From: Prauserella flavalba | GTDB taxonomy: Bacteria; Actinomycetota; Actinomycetes; Mycobacteriales; Pseudonocardiaceae | DNA length: 64,000 nt | Direction: 5' to 3' | Assembly: GCF_003202235.1 (NCBI RefSeq) | Contig: NZ_MASU01000014.1 | Location: 1-64,000 of the forward strand | Shown here: positions 7,151-15,345 of the stretch, in pieces | Position numbering within the stretch: position 1 is the stretch's first letter | Layout: each line of letters begins with the position of its first letter | Position numbers and translations under genes: made by a program | The notes under the pieces: generated by a model | Told to the model about the DNA's origin: nothing | Databases searched by the model: none | The model's input: the letters and a program-made list of their open reading frames with translations, nothing else

Positions 7151-9045
7151 CAGTCGAGCCCGCCCACGGCCTGCTCGCGCAGCGCCTTCCGGTACTGCTC
7201 GAGCGCCACCAGGTCACCGAACAACGCGCGGTAGTCGTCCGCGGCGTCCACCGGCGAGAGCCGCTGCAACTTGGACTTCAGCTCCCCGATCTGCCTGCCC
7301 ACGAGGTTCTCCTGCACGGCGGCCAGCATCACCGACACGTACCGCATGTCGGCCTCGCCCTTGGCCTGCATCGGCTCCACCGCGAGCTCGGAGAGCAGGG
7401 AGCCGATCGTCCCTTGTGGAGCGTGCTGCGCGGCGGCGTCGATCAGCGCGGGACCGGTGAGCCCGGACGCCGTGCCGCCCGCGGCCAGCACGGCGCGGTG
7501 CACGGCCACGTACGCCGGGTGGGTGAAGGCGTCCTCGGGCAGGCTGTCGTAGGCCGGCCCGGCCAGCGCCGGCTCCTGCAACGCCGCCTTGAGCACCTCA
7601 CGCTGGGCGCGCAGCACGGGGTCCCGGGGGTCGGGCCGCTCCACGTCGTTGGCGCCGGCCTCCGGCGCCGAGCCGTTGCGGGCGGCCGGCCTGCGGCCAT
7701 TGAGCTTCACCGGCACGCCGCTGCTCTCCCGCACGCGGCGCACGACCATGGCCTCGTCCTGCCAGCCGACCCACCACGCGAGCTTCGTGGCGTAACCGTC
7801 CCGCTTGGCGCGGTCCTTGATCTGCGCGACCAGCGGAACGGTCCGTTGCAGCGCCGACACCTGGCCGTCCACGGAGTCGAGGTCGTACTCGGCGAGCAGG
7901 CTGCGGATCGCGAACTCGAACAGGGGAATCCGGCGCGCCACCAGGTCGCGCACGGCCGCGTCGCCCTTGGCCAGCCGCAGCTCGCACGGGTCCATACCAT
8001 CGGGAGCCACCGCGATGTAGGTCTGGCCGGCGAAGGTCTGGTCGCCCTCGAACGCCTTCAGCGCCGCCTTCTGCCCCGCCTCGTCGCCGTCGAAGGTGAA
8101 GATCACCTCGCCGCGGAAGGCGTCGTCGTCCATCATCAGCTGCCGCAGCACCCGCATGTGGTCCTCGCCGAACGCGGTGCCCGACGACGCCACGGCGGTG
8201 GGCACGCCCGCCTCGTGCATGGCCATCACGTCGGTGTAGCCCTCGACCACCACGACCTGGTGCCGCCTGGCGATCTCCCGCTTGGCGAGGTCGAGCCCGA
8301 ACAGCACCTGCGACTTCTTGTAGATCGGGCTCTCGCTGGTGTTGAGGTACTTGGCCTGGATCGGGTCGTCGTCGAAGATACGCCGCGCGCCGAAGCCGAC
8401 GATGTCGCCGCCGCGGTCCTTGATCGGCCACACGAGCCTGCGGTGGAACCGGTCGATCGGGCCCTGCCTGCCCTCCTTCGAGATCTGCGCCTTGTAGAGC
8501 TCGGCCAGCTCGAAACCGTTGTTCAGCAGGTGCTTGGTGAGCCGGTCCCAGCCGCCCGGCGCGAACCCGCAGCCGAACCTCGCCGCGGCGGCCTGGTCGA
8601 ATCCGCGCTCGGTGAGGAACTCCCTCGCCGCCTGCGCCTCGGGGGTGGCCAGCTGCTCGGCGTAGTACGCCTGCGCGGCCTTGTGCACCTCCACCAGCCG
8701 CAGCCGCGTCCCGCGGTCGCGCTTGACGCTGCCCCCGCCGCCCTCGTACGTCAGCCGCAGGCCGATGCGGTCGGCGAGCCGCTCGACCGACTCGACGAAG
8801 CCGAGATGCTCGATCTGCATGATGAACTTGATGACGTCGCCGCCCTCGCCACAGCCGAAGCAGTGGAACGTGCCGTGCGTGGGGCGCACGTTGAACGACG
8901 GCGTCTTCTCCTCGTGGAAGGGGCAGAGGCCCTTCAGCGCGCCGCCGCCCGCGCGGCGCAGCGCGACGTACTCGCCGACGACGTCGTCGATCCGACTGCG
9001 CTCGCGCACCTGCGCGATGTCGCTCTCCCGGATCCTTCCCGCCAC
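7150..9045 (-). CDS. dnaG: DNA primase
   Basis: Synthesises RNA primers at the replication fork. The 631-residue product has the CHC2 zinc-binding domain at the N-terminus (C41-P-F-H44, C62-x2-C65). A catalytic RNAP-basic and TOPRIM core follows (VVVEGYTDVMAMHEAG; metal-binding acidic cluster FTFDGDEAG). A C-terminal helicase-binding region follows an Ala/Gly-rich linker near residue 450. The start is set at GTG 9045 (MAGRIRESDIAQVRERS), the family's normal N-terminus; the open frame runs nearly 900 bp further upstream only as antisense of the sigma-factor gene. Dgt, the usual neighbour, is 6 kb away, separated by an accessory block. Confidence 0.95.
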   Translation of the reverse strand: MAGRIRESDIAQVRERSRIDDVVGEYVALRRAGGGALKGLCPFHEEKTPSFNVRPTHGTFHCFGCGEGGDVIKFIMQIEHLGFVESVERLADRIGLRLTYEGGGGSVKRDRGTRLRLVEVHKAAQAYYAEQLATPEAQAAREFLTERGFDQAAAARFGCGFAPGGWDRLTKHLLNNGFELAELYKAQISKEGRQGPIDRFHRRLVWPIKDRGGDIVGFGARRIFDDDPIQAKYLNTSESPIYKKSQVLFGLDLAKREIARRHQVVVVEGYTDVMAMHEAGVPTAVASSGTAFGEDHMRVLRQLMMDDDAFRGEVIFTFDGDEAGQKAALKAFEGDQTFAGQTYIAVAPDGMDPCELRLAKGDAAVRDLVARRIPLFEFAIRSLLAEYDLDSVDGQVSALQRTVPLVAQIKDRAKRDGYATKLAWWVGWQDEAMVVRRVRESSGVPVKLNGRRPAARNGSAPEAGANDVERPDPRDPVLRAQREVLKAALQEPALAGPAYDSLPEDAFTHPAYVAVHRAVLAAGGTASGLTGPALIDAAAQHAPQGTIGSLLSELAVEPMQAKGEADMRYVSVMLAAVQENLVGRQIGELKSKLQRLSPVDAADDYRALFGDLVALEQYRKALREQAVGGLD

Positions 9046-9062
9046 GGGACCCACTCTAGTGT

Positions 9063-9079
9063 CCTCCGCGGCACGGAGG
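9063..9079. promoter_or_regulatory. Inverted repeat between divergent dnaG and sigma-factor genes
   Basis: CCTCCG-CGGCA-CGGAGG, a 6-5-6 perfect inverted repeat in the 54-bp gap between the dnaG start and the ECF sigma start. It could be an operator or part of a leader hairpin. Only its symmetry and position support it. Confidence 0.35.
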
Positions 9080-9099
9080 TCTTCGGCCATACTCGGCCT

Positions 9100-10026
9100 A
9101 TGACCGCCACCGGGAACGCACTCGCCGAGGAGTTCTCCGCGCACCGCTCCCACCTGATCGCGGTGGCCTACCGGCTCACCGGCTCGCTCGCCGACTCCGA
9201 GGACGCCGTGCAGGAGGCGTGGCTGCGGCTCAGCGCGCTGCCGCAGGAGAAACGGGACGAGATCCACGAGCTGCGCGCGTGGCTCACGACGGTCGTGGGG
9301 CGCATCTGCCTCGACCGGCTGCGCTCGGCCACCGCGCGCAGGGAGCAGTACGTCGGCGAGTGGCTGCCCGAGCCGATCGTCACCCCGCTGGGTGCCCCGC
9401 CCAGCGAGGACCCGCTGGATGCCGTGGTGCGCGACGACGGCGTGCGCATGGCCGCGATGGTGGTGCTCGACAAGCTCAGGCCCGAGCAGCGCGTCGCGTT
9501 CGTGCTGCACGACGCCTTCTCGGTGCCGTTCTCCGAGATCGCGGACATCCTCGGAGTCTCGTCCGACACGGCCCGGCAGTACGCCTCGCGCGGACGGCGG
9601 GCGCTGGCCGACGCCGACCCGCCGTCCCGCGAGAGCCTCGACGAGCAGCGGGAGATCCTCGAACGCTTCCTGACCGCCGTGCTGAGCGGCGACGTGCACG
9701 CCGTGGCCGAGATACTGCACCCCGACGTGGTGCTCATCGGGGACTCCAACGGCAAGGCCAGGACCACCCGCCGGATCATGGTCGGCGCCGAGAAGATCAT
9801 GCGCTTCTTCGAGGGCCTCCTGCGCACGTACAAGCCCGGCGCGTTCGACACGGCGCGCCCGGTGCTGGTCAACGGCGACCTCGGGGTGTACGTCCCGCCC
9901 GCGCCGGGCGAGGGCTATCGCGACCTCGACGCGCACGTGCAGACCTTCTCGATCCGCGACGGCAAGGTCGTCACGATCTACGACCAGGCCAACCCGGACA
10001 AGATCGCCCGCGCCGTGGGCCGGTGA
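9100..10026 (+). CDS. sigJ: ECF41-type extracytoplasmic-function RNA polymerase sigma factor (SigJ-like)
   Basis: A 308-residue sigma factor. Sigma region 2 spans about residues 10-75 (AYRLTGSLADSEDAVQEAWLR) and region 4 about 115-165 (LRPEQRVAFVLHDAFSVPFS, ILGVSSDTARQYASRGRR). A C-terminal SnoaL-like extension spans about 175-305 and, in this family, tunes promoter binding in place of an anti-sigma factor. ECF41 proteins carry DGGGK-like and NGxPG-like signatures in that extension; here these read GDSNGKA and VNGDLG. The family usually sits next to a carboxymuconolactone decarboxylase / oxidoreductase / epimerase gene. A candidate, 11790-12371, lies just beyond the kinase gene. Start ATG 9100; a shared terminator hairpin follows. 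Confidence 0.9.
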   Translation: MTATGNALAEEFSAHRSHLIAVAYRLTGSLADSEDAVQEAWLRLSALPQEKRDEIHELRAWLTTVVGRICLDRLRSATARREQYVGEWLPEPIVTPLGAPPSEDPLDAVVRDDGVRMAAMVVLDKLRPEQRVAFVLHDAFSVPFSEIADILGVSSDTARQYASRGRRALADADPPSRESLDEQREILERFLTAVLSGDVHAVAEILHPDVVLIGDSNGKARTTRRIMVGAEKIMRFFEGLLRTYKPGAFDTARPVLVNGDLGVYVPPAPGEGYRDLDAHVQTFSIRDGKVVTIYDQANPDKIARAVGR

Positions 10027-10055
10027 GCGGCTCGTGAGCTAGGTCACGAGCCGCT
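10026..10055. terminator. Bidirectional hairpin overlapping the kinase stop codon
   Basis: GCGGCTCGTGA (10027-10037) pairs with TCACGAGCCGC (10044-10054) around a 6-base loop; one further A-T pair extends the stem. The loop contains the TAG stop of the minus-strand kinase gene (10039-10041). It serves both convergent genes. Confidence 0.65.
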
Positions 10056-11316
10056 TGATCGTGGGCGAAAAGCTCCCCTCGCGGATTCTGTCGGAGACCA
10101 TGTCGATCTGCTGTCTCGTCGCGGGAATCATGATCGGCGTACCCTTCACCATGCACCGCTGAGCCAGTTCGATGAAGATGTCCGTGACCGCGACGCGGTT
10201 GTACCGATGGGCGAGTTCGAGCAGTTCTTGCAGGCACACCTCCCGCAGCTCGAGGTCGGGAGAACATACGAACACGCGCCGCGCCAGCACCGCGACGGAA
10301 TCGGCGTACTCCGGCGAGATCGGTACCTGGTCGACCCACCGGAAGTAGGCACGGACGATCTCGTTGAGGTCGGGCCCGTGTGTGAGCGCCAGCGCCCGAA
10401 GCGTCGGCCCGACCAGCCGGGGAAGCGTGGTCAGATAGAGCTCGAGATCAGCGGAGTAACGCCGAAGCGTTGTGGCGATCGTGGCCGCCGCCGACAATTC
10501 ACCGGCGAGGAGTTCGGTCTGGGCGCGCTGGACGACGTCCACGGCGGCCGAAGCCCCTGGTTGCGGCCGCGCCGCACGACCGGCGTGCACGAGCGTGACC
10601 TCGGCCAGCAACTCGCCGGCGTCGCGATAACGCCGGGACGGCTGTCCCTGCGTGCTCTTCTCGACGATCCGCCGGAATGGCCACGGCACTCTGTCCAGCT
10701 CGACAACCGGCAGAGGTACTTCTTTGGTCAGGATCGTGAAGAGAATCGTGCCCAGACTGTAGATGTCCGACGCCTCGCTTACTGCGTTCGGCTTCTCACG
10801 CCGCTCGGGCGCGGAGTACCCATAATCCATCGCACCGGGCTCCCCAGCCGCACACTGAGGCGAGATCGCCCGCCACAGCCCGACATCCGATAACGCCCAC
10901 CTGCCTCGGTACCGAAGCGCGTTCGCGGGTTTGAGATCTCCGTGTACCAAACCCCGAGAATGGAGGAACGCGACCCCTCGGACGAGCTCGGCGAAAATGG
11001 CGGCCGCCTTGTCGAGCGTGTCCGCCGCACCGGAACAGACATAGGCACCGAGAGAGTAGTCGGCCATGGGCATGAGGTAGTACGGCGGATCCGCTCCGAA
11101 GTCGATCCCGTAGACGGGCAGTACGTAAGGACTCGTCAGTCCACGTTGAATAGCTATTTCGCGCTCGAAACGCCTTCGCTCGTCCGCGCGCAGCGGCCTC
11201 CCGATCGAATCGCGAAATTCCTTGATGAGCACCGACTCCACATCGTTCCCAGATTTTGCCAGATAGATGATCGAATTATTGGTGATTGCGTGTATCCTGC
11301 CCCTCGGAATGAACAT
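10039..11316 (-). CDS. Ser/Thr protein kinase-like protein with partly degenerate motifs
   Basis: About 425 residues with no transmembrane segment. Residues 20-240 form a protein-kinase fold. The ATP-binding lysine is in VLIKEF and the alpha-C glutamate in RRFEREIAI. The catalytic loop is HGDLKPAN (HGD instead of HRD) and the metal motif is DVG instead of DFG (ALSDVGLW). An APE-like SAPERR and SDIYSLGTILF complete the C-lobe. No glycine-rich loop is recognisable. Residues 260-425 are helical with no family I can name. The catalytic Asp and Lys remain, so activity is possible. The start is ATG 11316 behind GAGGAA; GTG 11319 also fits. Lower GC than its neighbours suggests later acquisition; it separates an ECF41 sigma gene from a likely partner. 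Confidence 0.82.
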   Translation of the reverse strand: MFIPRGRIHAITNNSIIYLAKSGNDVESVLIKEFRDSIGRPLRADERRRFEREIAIQRGLTSPYVLPVYGIDFGADPPYYLMPMADYSLGAYVCSGAADTLDKAAAIFAELVRGVAFLHSRGLVHGDLKPANALRYRGRWALSDVGLWRAISPQCAAGEPGAMDYGYSAPERREKPNAVSEASDIYSLGTILFTILTKEVPLPVVELDRVPWPFRRIVEKSTQGQPSRRYRDAGELLAEVTLVHAGRAARPQPGASAAVDVVQRAQTELLAGELSAAATIATTLRRYSADLELYLTTLPRLVGPTLRALALTHGPDLNEIVRAYFRWVDQVPISPEYADSVAVLARRVFVCSPDLELREVCLQELLELAHRYNRVAVTDIFIELAQRCMVKGTPIMIPATRQQIDMVSDRIREGSFSPTIKRLVT

Positions 11317-11319
11317 CAC

Positions 11320-11789
11320 GGTTCCTCAGCGGTTTTCGACCCCGACGATCTGCCATTACGAAAACGTCAACTGACCTCAAGGAGGCTTTTCCGCGCGGAT
11401 CACGACGCGGGCAGCCGCAGCCGGCACGATTCCCCATCGGTGCCGCTCGCCGGCATTCGGCCGAGCGCCACGGGGCAGGCCAACGAGACCGTTGCCCAGC
11501 AGTGTGGGGATCCGCGCAGCACATGACCTGCCTCCTCGCTGAGACCTGTCCACCGTGCAGTCGCCCGCTGCGCATGCCCTGTTACGGTACGAATTGCGGC
11601 GAGTCCGAATCGTGACACCGGTTTCTGGAACGCAACCGTCGCGCCTGACCGCAGTGACACGAGGGGCCCCGGCGCGCGACAGCCCGCGCCGGGGCCCCGG
11701 TACGGAGCACCGGATACGCCCCCGGCCGGCACCGGCCGTCATCCGGCAAGCGGCCCGGATCCGGCTACATCGTGGCGGGGTGAGTCCGG
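11320..11789. other. 470-bp intergenic region between kinase and CMD-family gene
   Basis: No convincing gene is present: short open frames here lack ribosome sites and family signatures. The half nearest the kinase is less GC-rich and should hold its promoter. The half nearest the CMD-family gene holds the strong hairpin at 11663-11698 and a second GC-rich inverted segment around 11700-11765, fitting a transcription end for the minus-strand gene. Confidence 0.6.
11663..11698 (-). terminator. Strong hairpin downstream of the CMD-family gene
   Basis: A 14-bp perfect stem, GGGGCCCCGGCGCG (11663-11676) against 11685-11698, with an 8-base loop. It lies about 90 bp after the stop of the CMD-family gene on the minus strand. 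No T-run is present. Confidence 0.6.
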
Positions 11790-12371
11790 TCAGGAGGGCT
11801 GATCGGCGGGCACCGGGACCCGGCAGGCGTCGCCGGAGGTGAAGCCCTGGTCGGTGATGTCGAGGGCGCTGTTGATCCTGGCCCGCATGTTCTCGAGCCC
11901 GATCTGGTAGGTGAGCTCGACGACGCCCTTGCGGCCGAACTCGCGCTCCAGCTCCGCGACCTGCTCGTCGGTGACGCTCACCGGGCTGTCGGTCATCGCG
12001 TCGGCGTAGGCGAGCGCGAGCCGCTCCTGGTGGGTGAACCTCGGTGACGTCGCGTAGTTGTCGATGTCCTTGAGGCGGTCGATGTCGAGGCCCTCGTGCT
12101 TCTGCAGCATCGTGCCGAAGTCGACGCACCACGAGCAGCCGAGCCGCACGGCCGTGCGGTAGACGGCCAGCTCACGCACGGTGACGGGAAGTGACCGCGA
12201 CGCCTTCTCCGCCAGCATCTCGTGTGTCGCGTACGTCCACAGCAGCGGGCGATGGTGGGCGCAGACGGTCATCGGCTCGGGCACGGCACCGTAGCGCTTG
12301 CGGGCGAACCGGTAGCTCAGGCGGACGAGCAGGCCTGCGTCCCTGGTGGGCACTCCGGAAATGCGGGGCAT
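11790..12371 (-). CDS. Carboxymuconolactone decarboxylase-family (AhpD-like) protein
   Basis: A 193-residue, mostly helical protein of the AhpD/CMD superfamily. The redox-type C-x-x-C is in RLGCSWCVDFGTML at about residues 80-93, followed by helices typical of the fold (FTHQERLALAYADAMTDSPV, EVAELEREFGRKGVVELTYQIGLENM). Members act as peroxidase-linked disulfide reductases or lactone decarboxylases; the cysteine pair favours a redox role. ATG 12371 has AGGAGGAG just upstream. As a C of the COE partners (CMD, oxidoreductase, epimerase) it is a plausible target of the ECF41 sigma factor 1.8 kb away, and a near-consensus promoter lies at 12393-12418. Confidence 0.85.
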   Translation of the reverse strand: MPRISGVPTRDAGLLVRLSYRFARKRYGAVPEPMTVCAHHRPLLWTYATHEMLAEKASRSLPVTVRELAVYRTAVRLGCSWCVDFGTMLQKHEGLDIDRLKDIDNYATSPRFTHQERLALAYADAMTDSPVSVTDEQVAELEREFGRKGVVELTYQIGLENMRARINSALDITDQGFTSGDACRVPVPADQPS

Positions 12372-12392
12372 CGGTCTCCTCCTGTGGTGACT

Positions 12393-12418
12393 GACGGGGT
12401 CACCAGCTGGACGAGACA
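12393..12418 (-). promoter_or_regulatory. Candidate ECF41-type promoter for the CMD-family gene
   Basis: On the minus strand TGTCTCG is followed after 15 bases by CGTC. The ECF41 consensus as I remember it is TGTCACA, about 16 bases, CGTC. The -10 element lies about 22 bases before the ATG at 12371, leaving room for a short leader. The match is imperfect but sits exactly where the sigma factor's expected target gene begins. Confidence 0.45.
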
Positions 12419-12420
12419 GC

Positions 12421-14208
12421 TCAGCCGGGTGTGACAGCACGGACGTCCCACACCCACATGCCGCCGACCGGCCGGGCGTTCTGGTCCAGCAGCCGGTCGA
12501 CCGTGGTGCGCAGGGCGTCGGCCTGGTCGGCCCTCATGGGCAGCACCACGACGTCGGCCTTCCAGTACCGCAGATCCGCCGCCGCCTGCCGCCTGCCCGC
12601 CGGGGAGATGGCCGGCGCCACGCCCGTGTCGGCGACCTGTTCGAGCAGCTCCGACACCGGGCGCCGCACGGCGCCGTAGGTGCCGCGGCCGTCGGTCGAC
12701 GGGCCGACGAAGTAGCCCTCGGCGAGCGGGAAGCCGAACCCGGCCTCCACCTGCCAGTGCAGGGCCTCGGCGTCGCCGGTGTCGGGCAGTGGCACCACGA
12801 CCACCGACCCGCCGGGTTCCACGTACTGGCGCCAGGTGTCGTCGGCGAAGAACTGCGGCACCGGGTCGCGCTCGTGCACGCGCAGCTCGGTGGGGGCGAT
12901 CGGCACGAGCGCGAACGCGAGGGCGCCGAACCAGCCGATGCGCGCGGCGTAGCCCCAGTCGCGTGCCAGGTCGAGCCGCAGCACCCGCTCGGTGGCCAGC
13001 GCCAGCAGGATCCCCGCGGGCACCACGGCGCCCAGCGCGAACCGGGACTCCAGCACCGACTCGTACAGCGGCAGGTCGAACATCAGCATCCAGGGACCGG
13101 GGATCGACGTGGCCTCGCCGTTCACGACGAGCAGCACGCCCATCGAGATCCACGCGAGCGCGAACATCGCGACCGCCAGCGCCCTGGCCGCCGCCACCCG
13201 CCACAGCGCGATGGTCACCGCGGTGAGCAGCAGCACCAGCGGCCAGCCGAAGAAGGCGTTCTCCTCGGTGCGGTTGAGCGAGAACTCCTTGGCGACCTCC
13301 GGGTCGCCGACCACCGACTCGGTGGAGAACGCCGTGAACGCCGCCGCGTCGTTGCCGAGCAGACCGTGCTCGATGCTGCCGTAGCTCTGCGGGCCCGCGA
13401 ACTGCCACCACAGCGGGAACGCCACGAGCGCGAACGTCACTCCCGCGCCGACGAGGATCCCGGTGCCCAGCGGCCTCGCCATCGCGAGAGCCTCCTCGGG
13501 CCGCGACAGCGCGTAGACGATCGCGAACACCGCCATCGTGGTGGCCGCGATCAGCAGCGGCTCCTCGCCGAGGAACACCTGGTAGGTCACGAGGAGCCCG
13601 AGCAGCACGCCATTGCGTACGGGCCGCTGGCCGCGCGCGAGCTTGAGCAGCCGCAGCACGATGAACGGCAGCAGGAACAGCGCGACGAAGTTCGGGTGCG
13701 CGTTGGCGTGGGAGATGATCGACGGGGCGAACGCGCAGAACGCCGCGCCGATCGCCGCACCGGCACGGGTGTCGACGACGTGCCGGGAGAGCACCCAGTA
13801 CCAGGCGCCTGCCGTCGCGGCGAGGCCGCCGGTGAGGGTCAGCACCCACGTGGTGGTGGGCCCGAACAGCACGGTCACGGGCGTGAGCGGGATACCGACG
13901 CCGAGCATGGCCGTGTTGGCCATGAGGTTCACGCCCAGCGGATAGTTCTGAAAGTCCGAGAAGAGCGGGTTCTCCAGGTGCAGCACGGAGCGGGCCGTGA
14001 CCGCGAAGAACCACTCCCACATGTTCTGGTCCTGCACGCTGCTGCTGAGGTACCCGCTGCCCAGGTTCATCCACAGTGGACGGTAGATGAGGAAGGCGGC
14101 GAGCACGTAGGCCGCCAGCACCGCGAGGTCGGCGACCCGGCCCCGGTGCGGCCACCGGACGCGCGGGACCTCGGCGGCCGGCGACCGCATGTCGGCGGCC
14201 GCCGTCAC
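12421..14208 (-). CDS. Large polytopic membrane protein, GT-C-glycosyltransferase-like
   Basis: 595 residues. About eleven to twelve hydrophobic segments fall between residues 25 and 450, starting LAVLAAYVLAAFLIYRPLW; a soluble C-terminal domain of about 140 residues follows. After the first helix comes an extended loop with SSSVQDQNMWEWFFA, an acidic-aromatic loop like those of GT-C glycosyltransferases that use polyprenyl-phosphate sugars. No exact family can be named. GTG 14208 overlaps the TGA of the serpin gene (GTGA), so the two are translationally coupled; ATG 14190 is an alternative start. Likely function is cell-envelope glycan transfer, by inference. Confidence 0.72.
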   Translation of the reverse strand: MTAAADMRSPAAEVPRVRWPHRGRVADLAVLAAYVLAAFLIYRPLWMNLGSGYLSSSVQDQNMWEWFFAVTARSVLHLENPLFSDFQNYPLGVNLMANTAMLGVGIPLTPVTVLFGPTTTWVLTLTGGLAATAGAWYWVLSRHVVDTRAGAAIGAAFCAFAPSIISHANAHPNFVALFLLPFIVLRLLKLARGQRPVRNGVLLGLLVTYQVFLGEEPLLIAATTMAVFAIVYALSRPEEALAMARPLGTGILVGAGVTFALVAFPLWWQFAGPQSYGSIEHGLLGNDAAAFTAFSTESVVGDPEVAKEFSLNRTEENAFFGWPLVLLLTAVTIALWRVAAARALAVAMFALAWISMGVLLVVNGEATSIPGPWMLMFDLPLYESVLESRFALGAVVPAGILLALATERVLRLDLARDWGYAARIGWFGALAFALVPIAPTELRVHERDPVPQFFADDTWRQYVEPGGSVVVVPLPDTGDAEALHWQVEAGFGFPLAEGYFVGPSTDGRGTYGAVRRPVSELLEQVADTGVAPAISPAGRRQAAADLRYWKADVVVLPMRADQADALRTTVDRLLDQNARPVGGMWVWDVRAVTPG

Positions 14209-15317
14209 GGCTCGACGACCCGGGCCAGGAAGTAGACGGCCCCGGTGCCGCTGTGCCGGACGAGGAGCAGGAACGGACGGTCGACGGTGACCGTCACGGG
14301 CTCGCCGACCGGCATGGAGACCATCCGCATCGTCACCGCGGTGGCGGCGGCGCCCTCCAGCCCGCCCTCGTCGAGGCGCAGCACGGCCTGGTGCAGCACG
14401 TCGGACACGAGCAGCCTCGGATCGTCGGTGAGCCCGCTGAAGTCGGCCTCCGGCGTGAACATCGTGTGCACGCCGAGCGAGTGCAGCGCCGGCTTGAGCC
14501 TGGTGCGCACGTCCAGCGACACCCGCGGCAGCGACAGGTTCACCATGCCCCCGCGCCGGGCGGCCAGTAGCTCGGCGAGCAGGTTCTCGTCCATCGTGGA
14601 CTCCCGCTCGGCGAGGTCGCCGTCGGGCAGCAGCACCACGGCCTCCACGCCGCCGACCGCGGGCAGCGACACCAGGCGCCAGCCCGCGTGCTCGGCGTAG
14701 CCGAGGCGCTCGGACTGCCGCATCGTCGGCACCCGGCGGGTGCCGGAGGGCGCGTGGAAGTCCGCGTCGGCGGTCTCCGCCTCCCGGAAGGGGTAGGTCC
14801 AGGCCACGCGCAGGTACAGGGCGTTGACCAGCGTCGCGACGGTGTCCTCCCCGACCGTGCCCGGCGGCAGCAGCTCGGGGATCAGCTCGCGAGTCGCCTT
14901 CGCGACGTCGCCGTTGATCGCGGCGCGGGCGGCCTCGGGGTCCTCGACGAACGGCGCGCCCGCGACCCCGCCCGACGGCCAGGTGGCCAGCTCGGTGAGG
15001 AAGTCACGCCTGAGCGGCAGCCCGTCCCACGCCCACAGCGTGTTGGCCACCTCCAGCACGGGCTCCTCCTGGCCCGCCCGAGGTGTCAGCTCCGCGGCCT
15101 CGCGCAGCATCCGGGCGTGCTCCTCGGCGCCCTCGGCCGACCCGGCGAGCAGCGCGGCGGTCTCCTCGGCGGCGGGTCCGCGGGCGGCGCTGGTCACCAG
15201 GCCGAGCGCACTCGCCGCGGAGTACGGCGAGAAGCAGGCGTCACCGGCTCCGGCCGCGGCGCGGTGCACCGCGAGCGCGAAGCGGAGATGTGCGCGTTCC
15301 CTGCCGGAGACGGACAT
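14205..15317 (-). CDS. Serpin-family serine protease inhibitor
   Basis: 370 residues spanning the full serpin fold. Helix A/B region has FSPYSAASALGLVTSAARG, the breach strand NALYLRVAWTYPF, then VVLLPDGD. The reactive-centre loop starts with the hinge EGAAATAVTMRMV and is followed by the conserved C-terminal strand DRPFLLLVRHSGTGAVYFLARV. The small-residue hinge is what inhibitory serpins need for loop insertion, so it is probably inhibitory. No signal peptide is visible, so it is either cytoplasmic or exported by another route. Prokaryotic serpins are scattered and usually target host, predator or own proteases; the target here is unknown. Translationally coupled to the downstream membrane protein. 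Confidence 0.88.
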   Translation of the reverse strand: MSVSGRERAHLRFALAVHRAAAGAGDACFSPYSAASALGLVTSAARGPAAEETAALLAGSAEGAEEHARMLREAAELTPRAGQEEPVLEVANTLWAWDGLPLRRDFLTELATWPSGGVAGAPFVEDPEAARAAINGDVAKATRELIPELLPPGTVGEDTVATLVNALYLRVAWTYPFREAETADADFHAPSGTRRVPTMRQSERLGYAEHAGWRLVSLPAVGGVEAVVLLPDGDLAERESTMDENLLAELLAARRGGMVNLSLPRVSLDVRTRLKPALHSLGVHTMFTPEADFSGLTDDPRLLVSDVLHQAVLRLDEGGLEGAAATAVTMRMVSMPVGEPVTVTVDRPFLLLVRHSGTGAVYFLARVVEP

Positions 15318-15345
15318 TCCCCGACGTTACCGCGTTTACTGTGCG

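Noticed and set aside
7414-10026. Very long plus-strand open frame covering dnaG antisense and the sigma gene
   Set aside because: Only the part from 9100 has family similarity and a start; the first 1,686 bases are the antisense of dnaG, open because of GC-skewed third positions.
12757-14235. Long plus-strand frame opposite the membrane-protein gene
   Set aside because: Low-complexity Arg/His/Gln-rich translation with no family pattern; mirrors the minus-strand gene.
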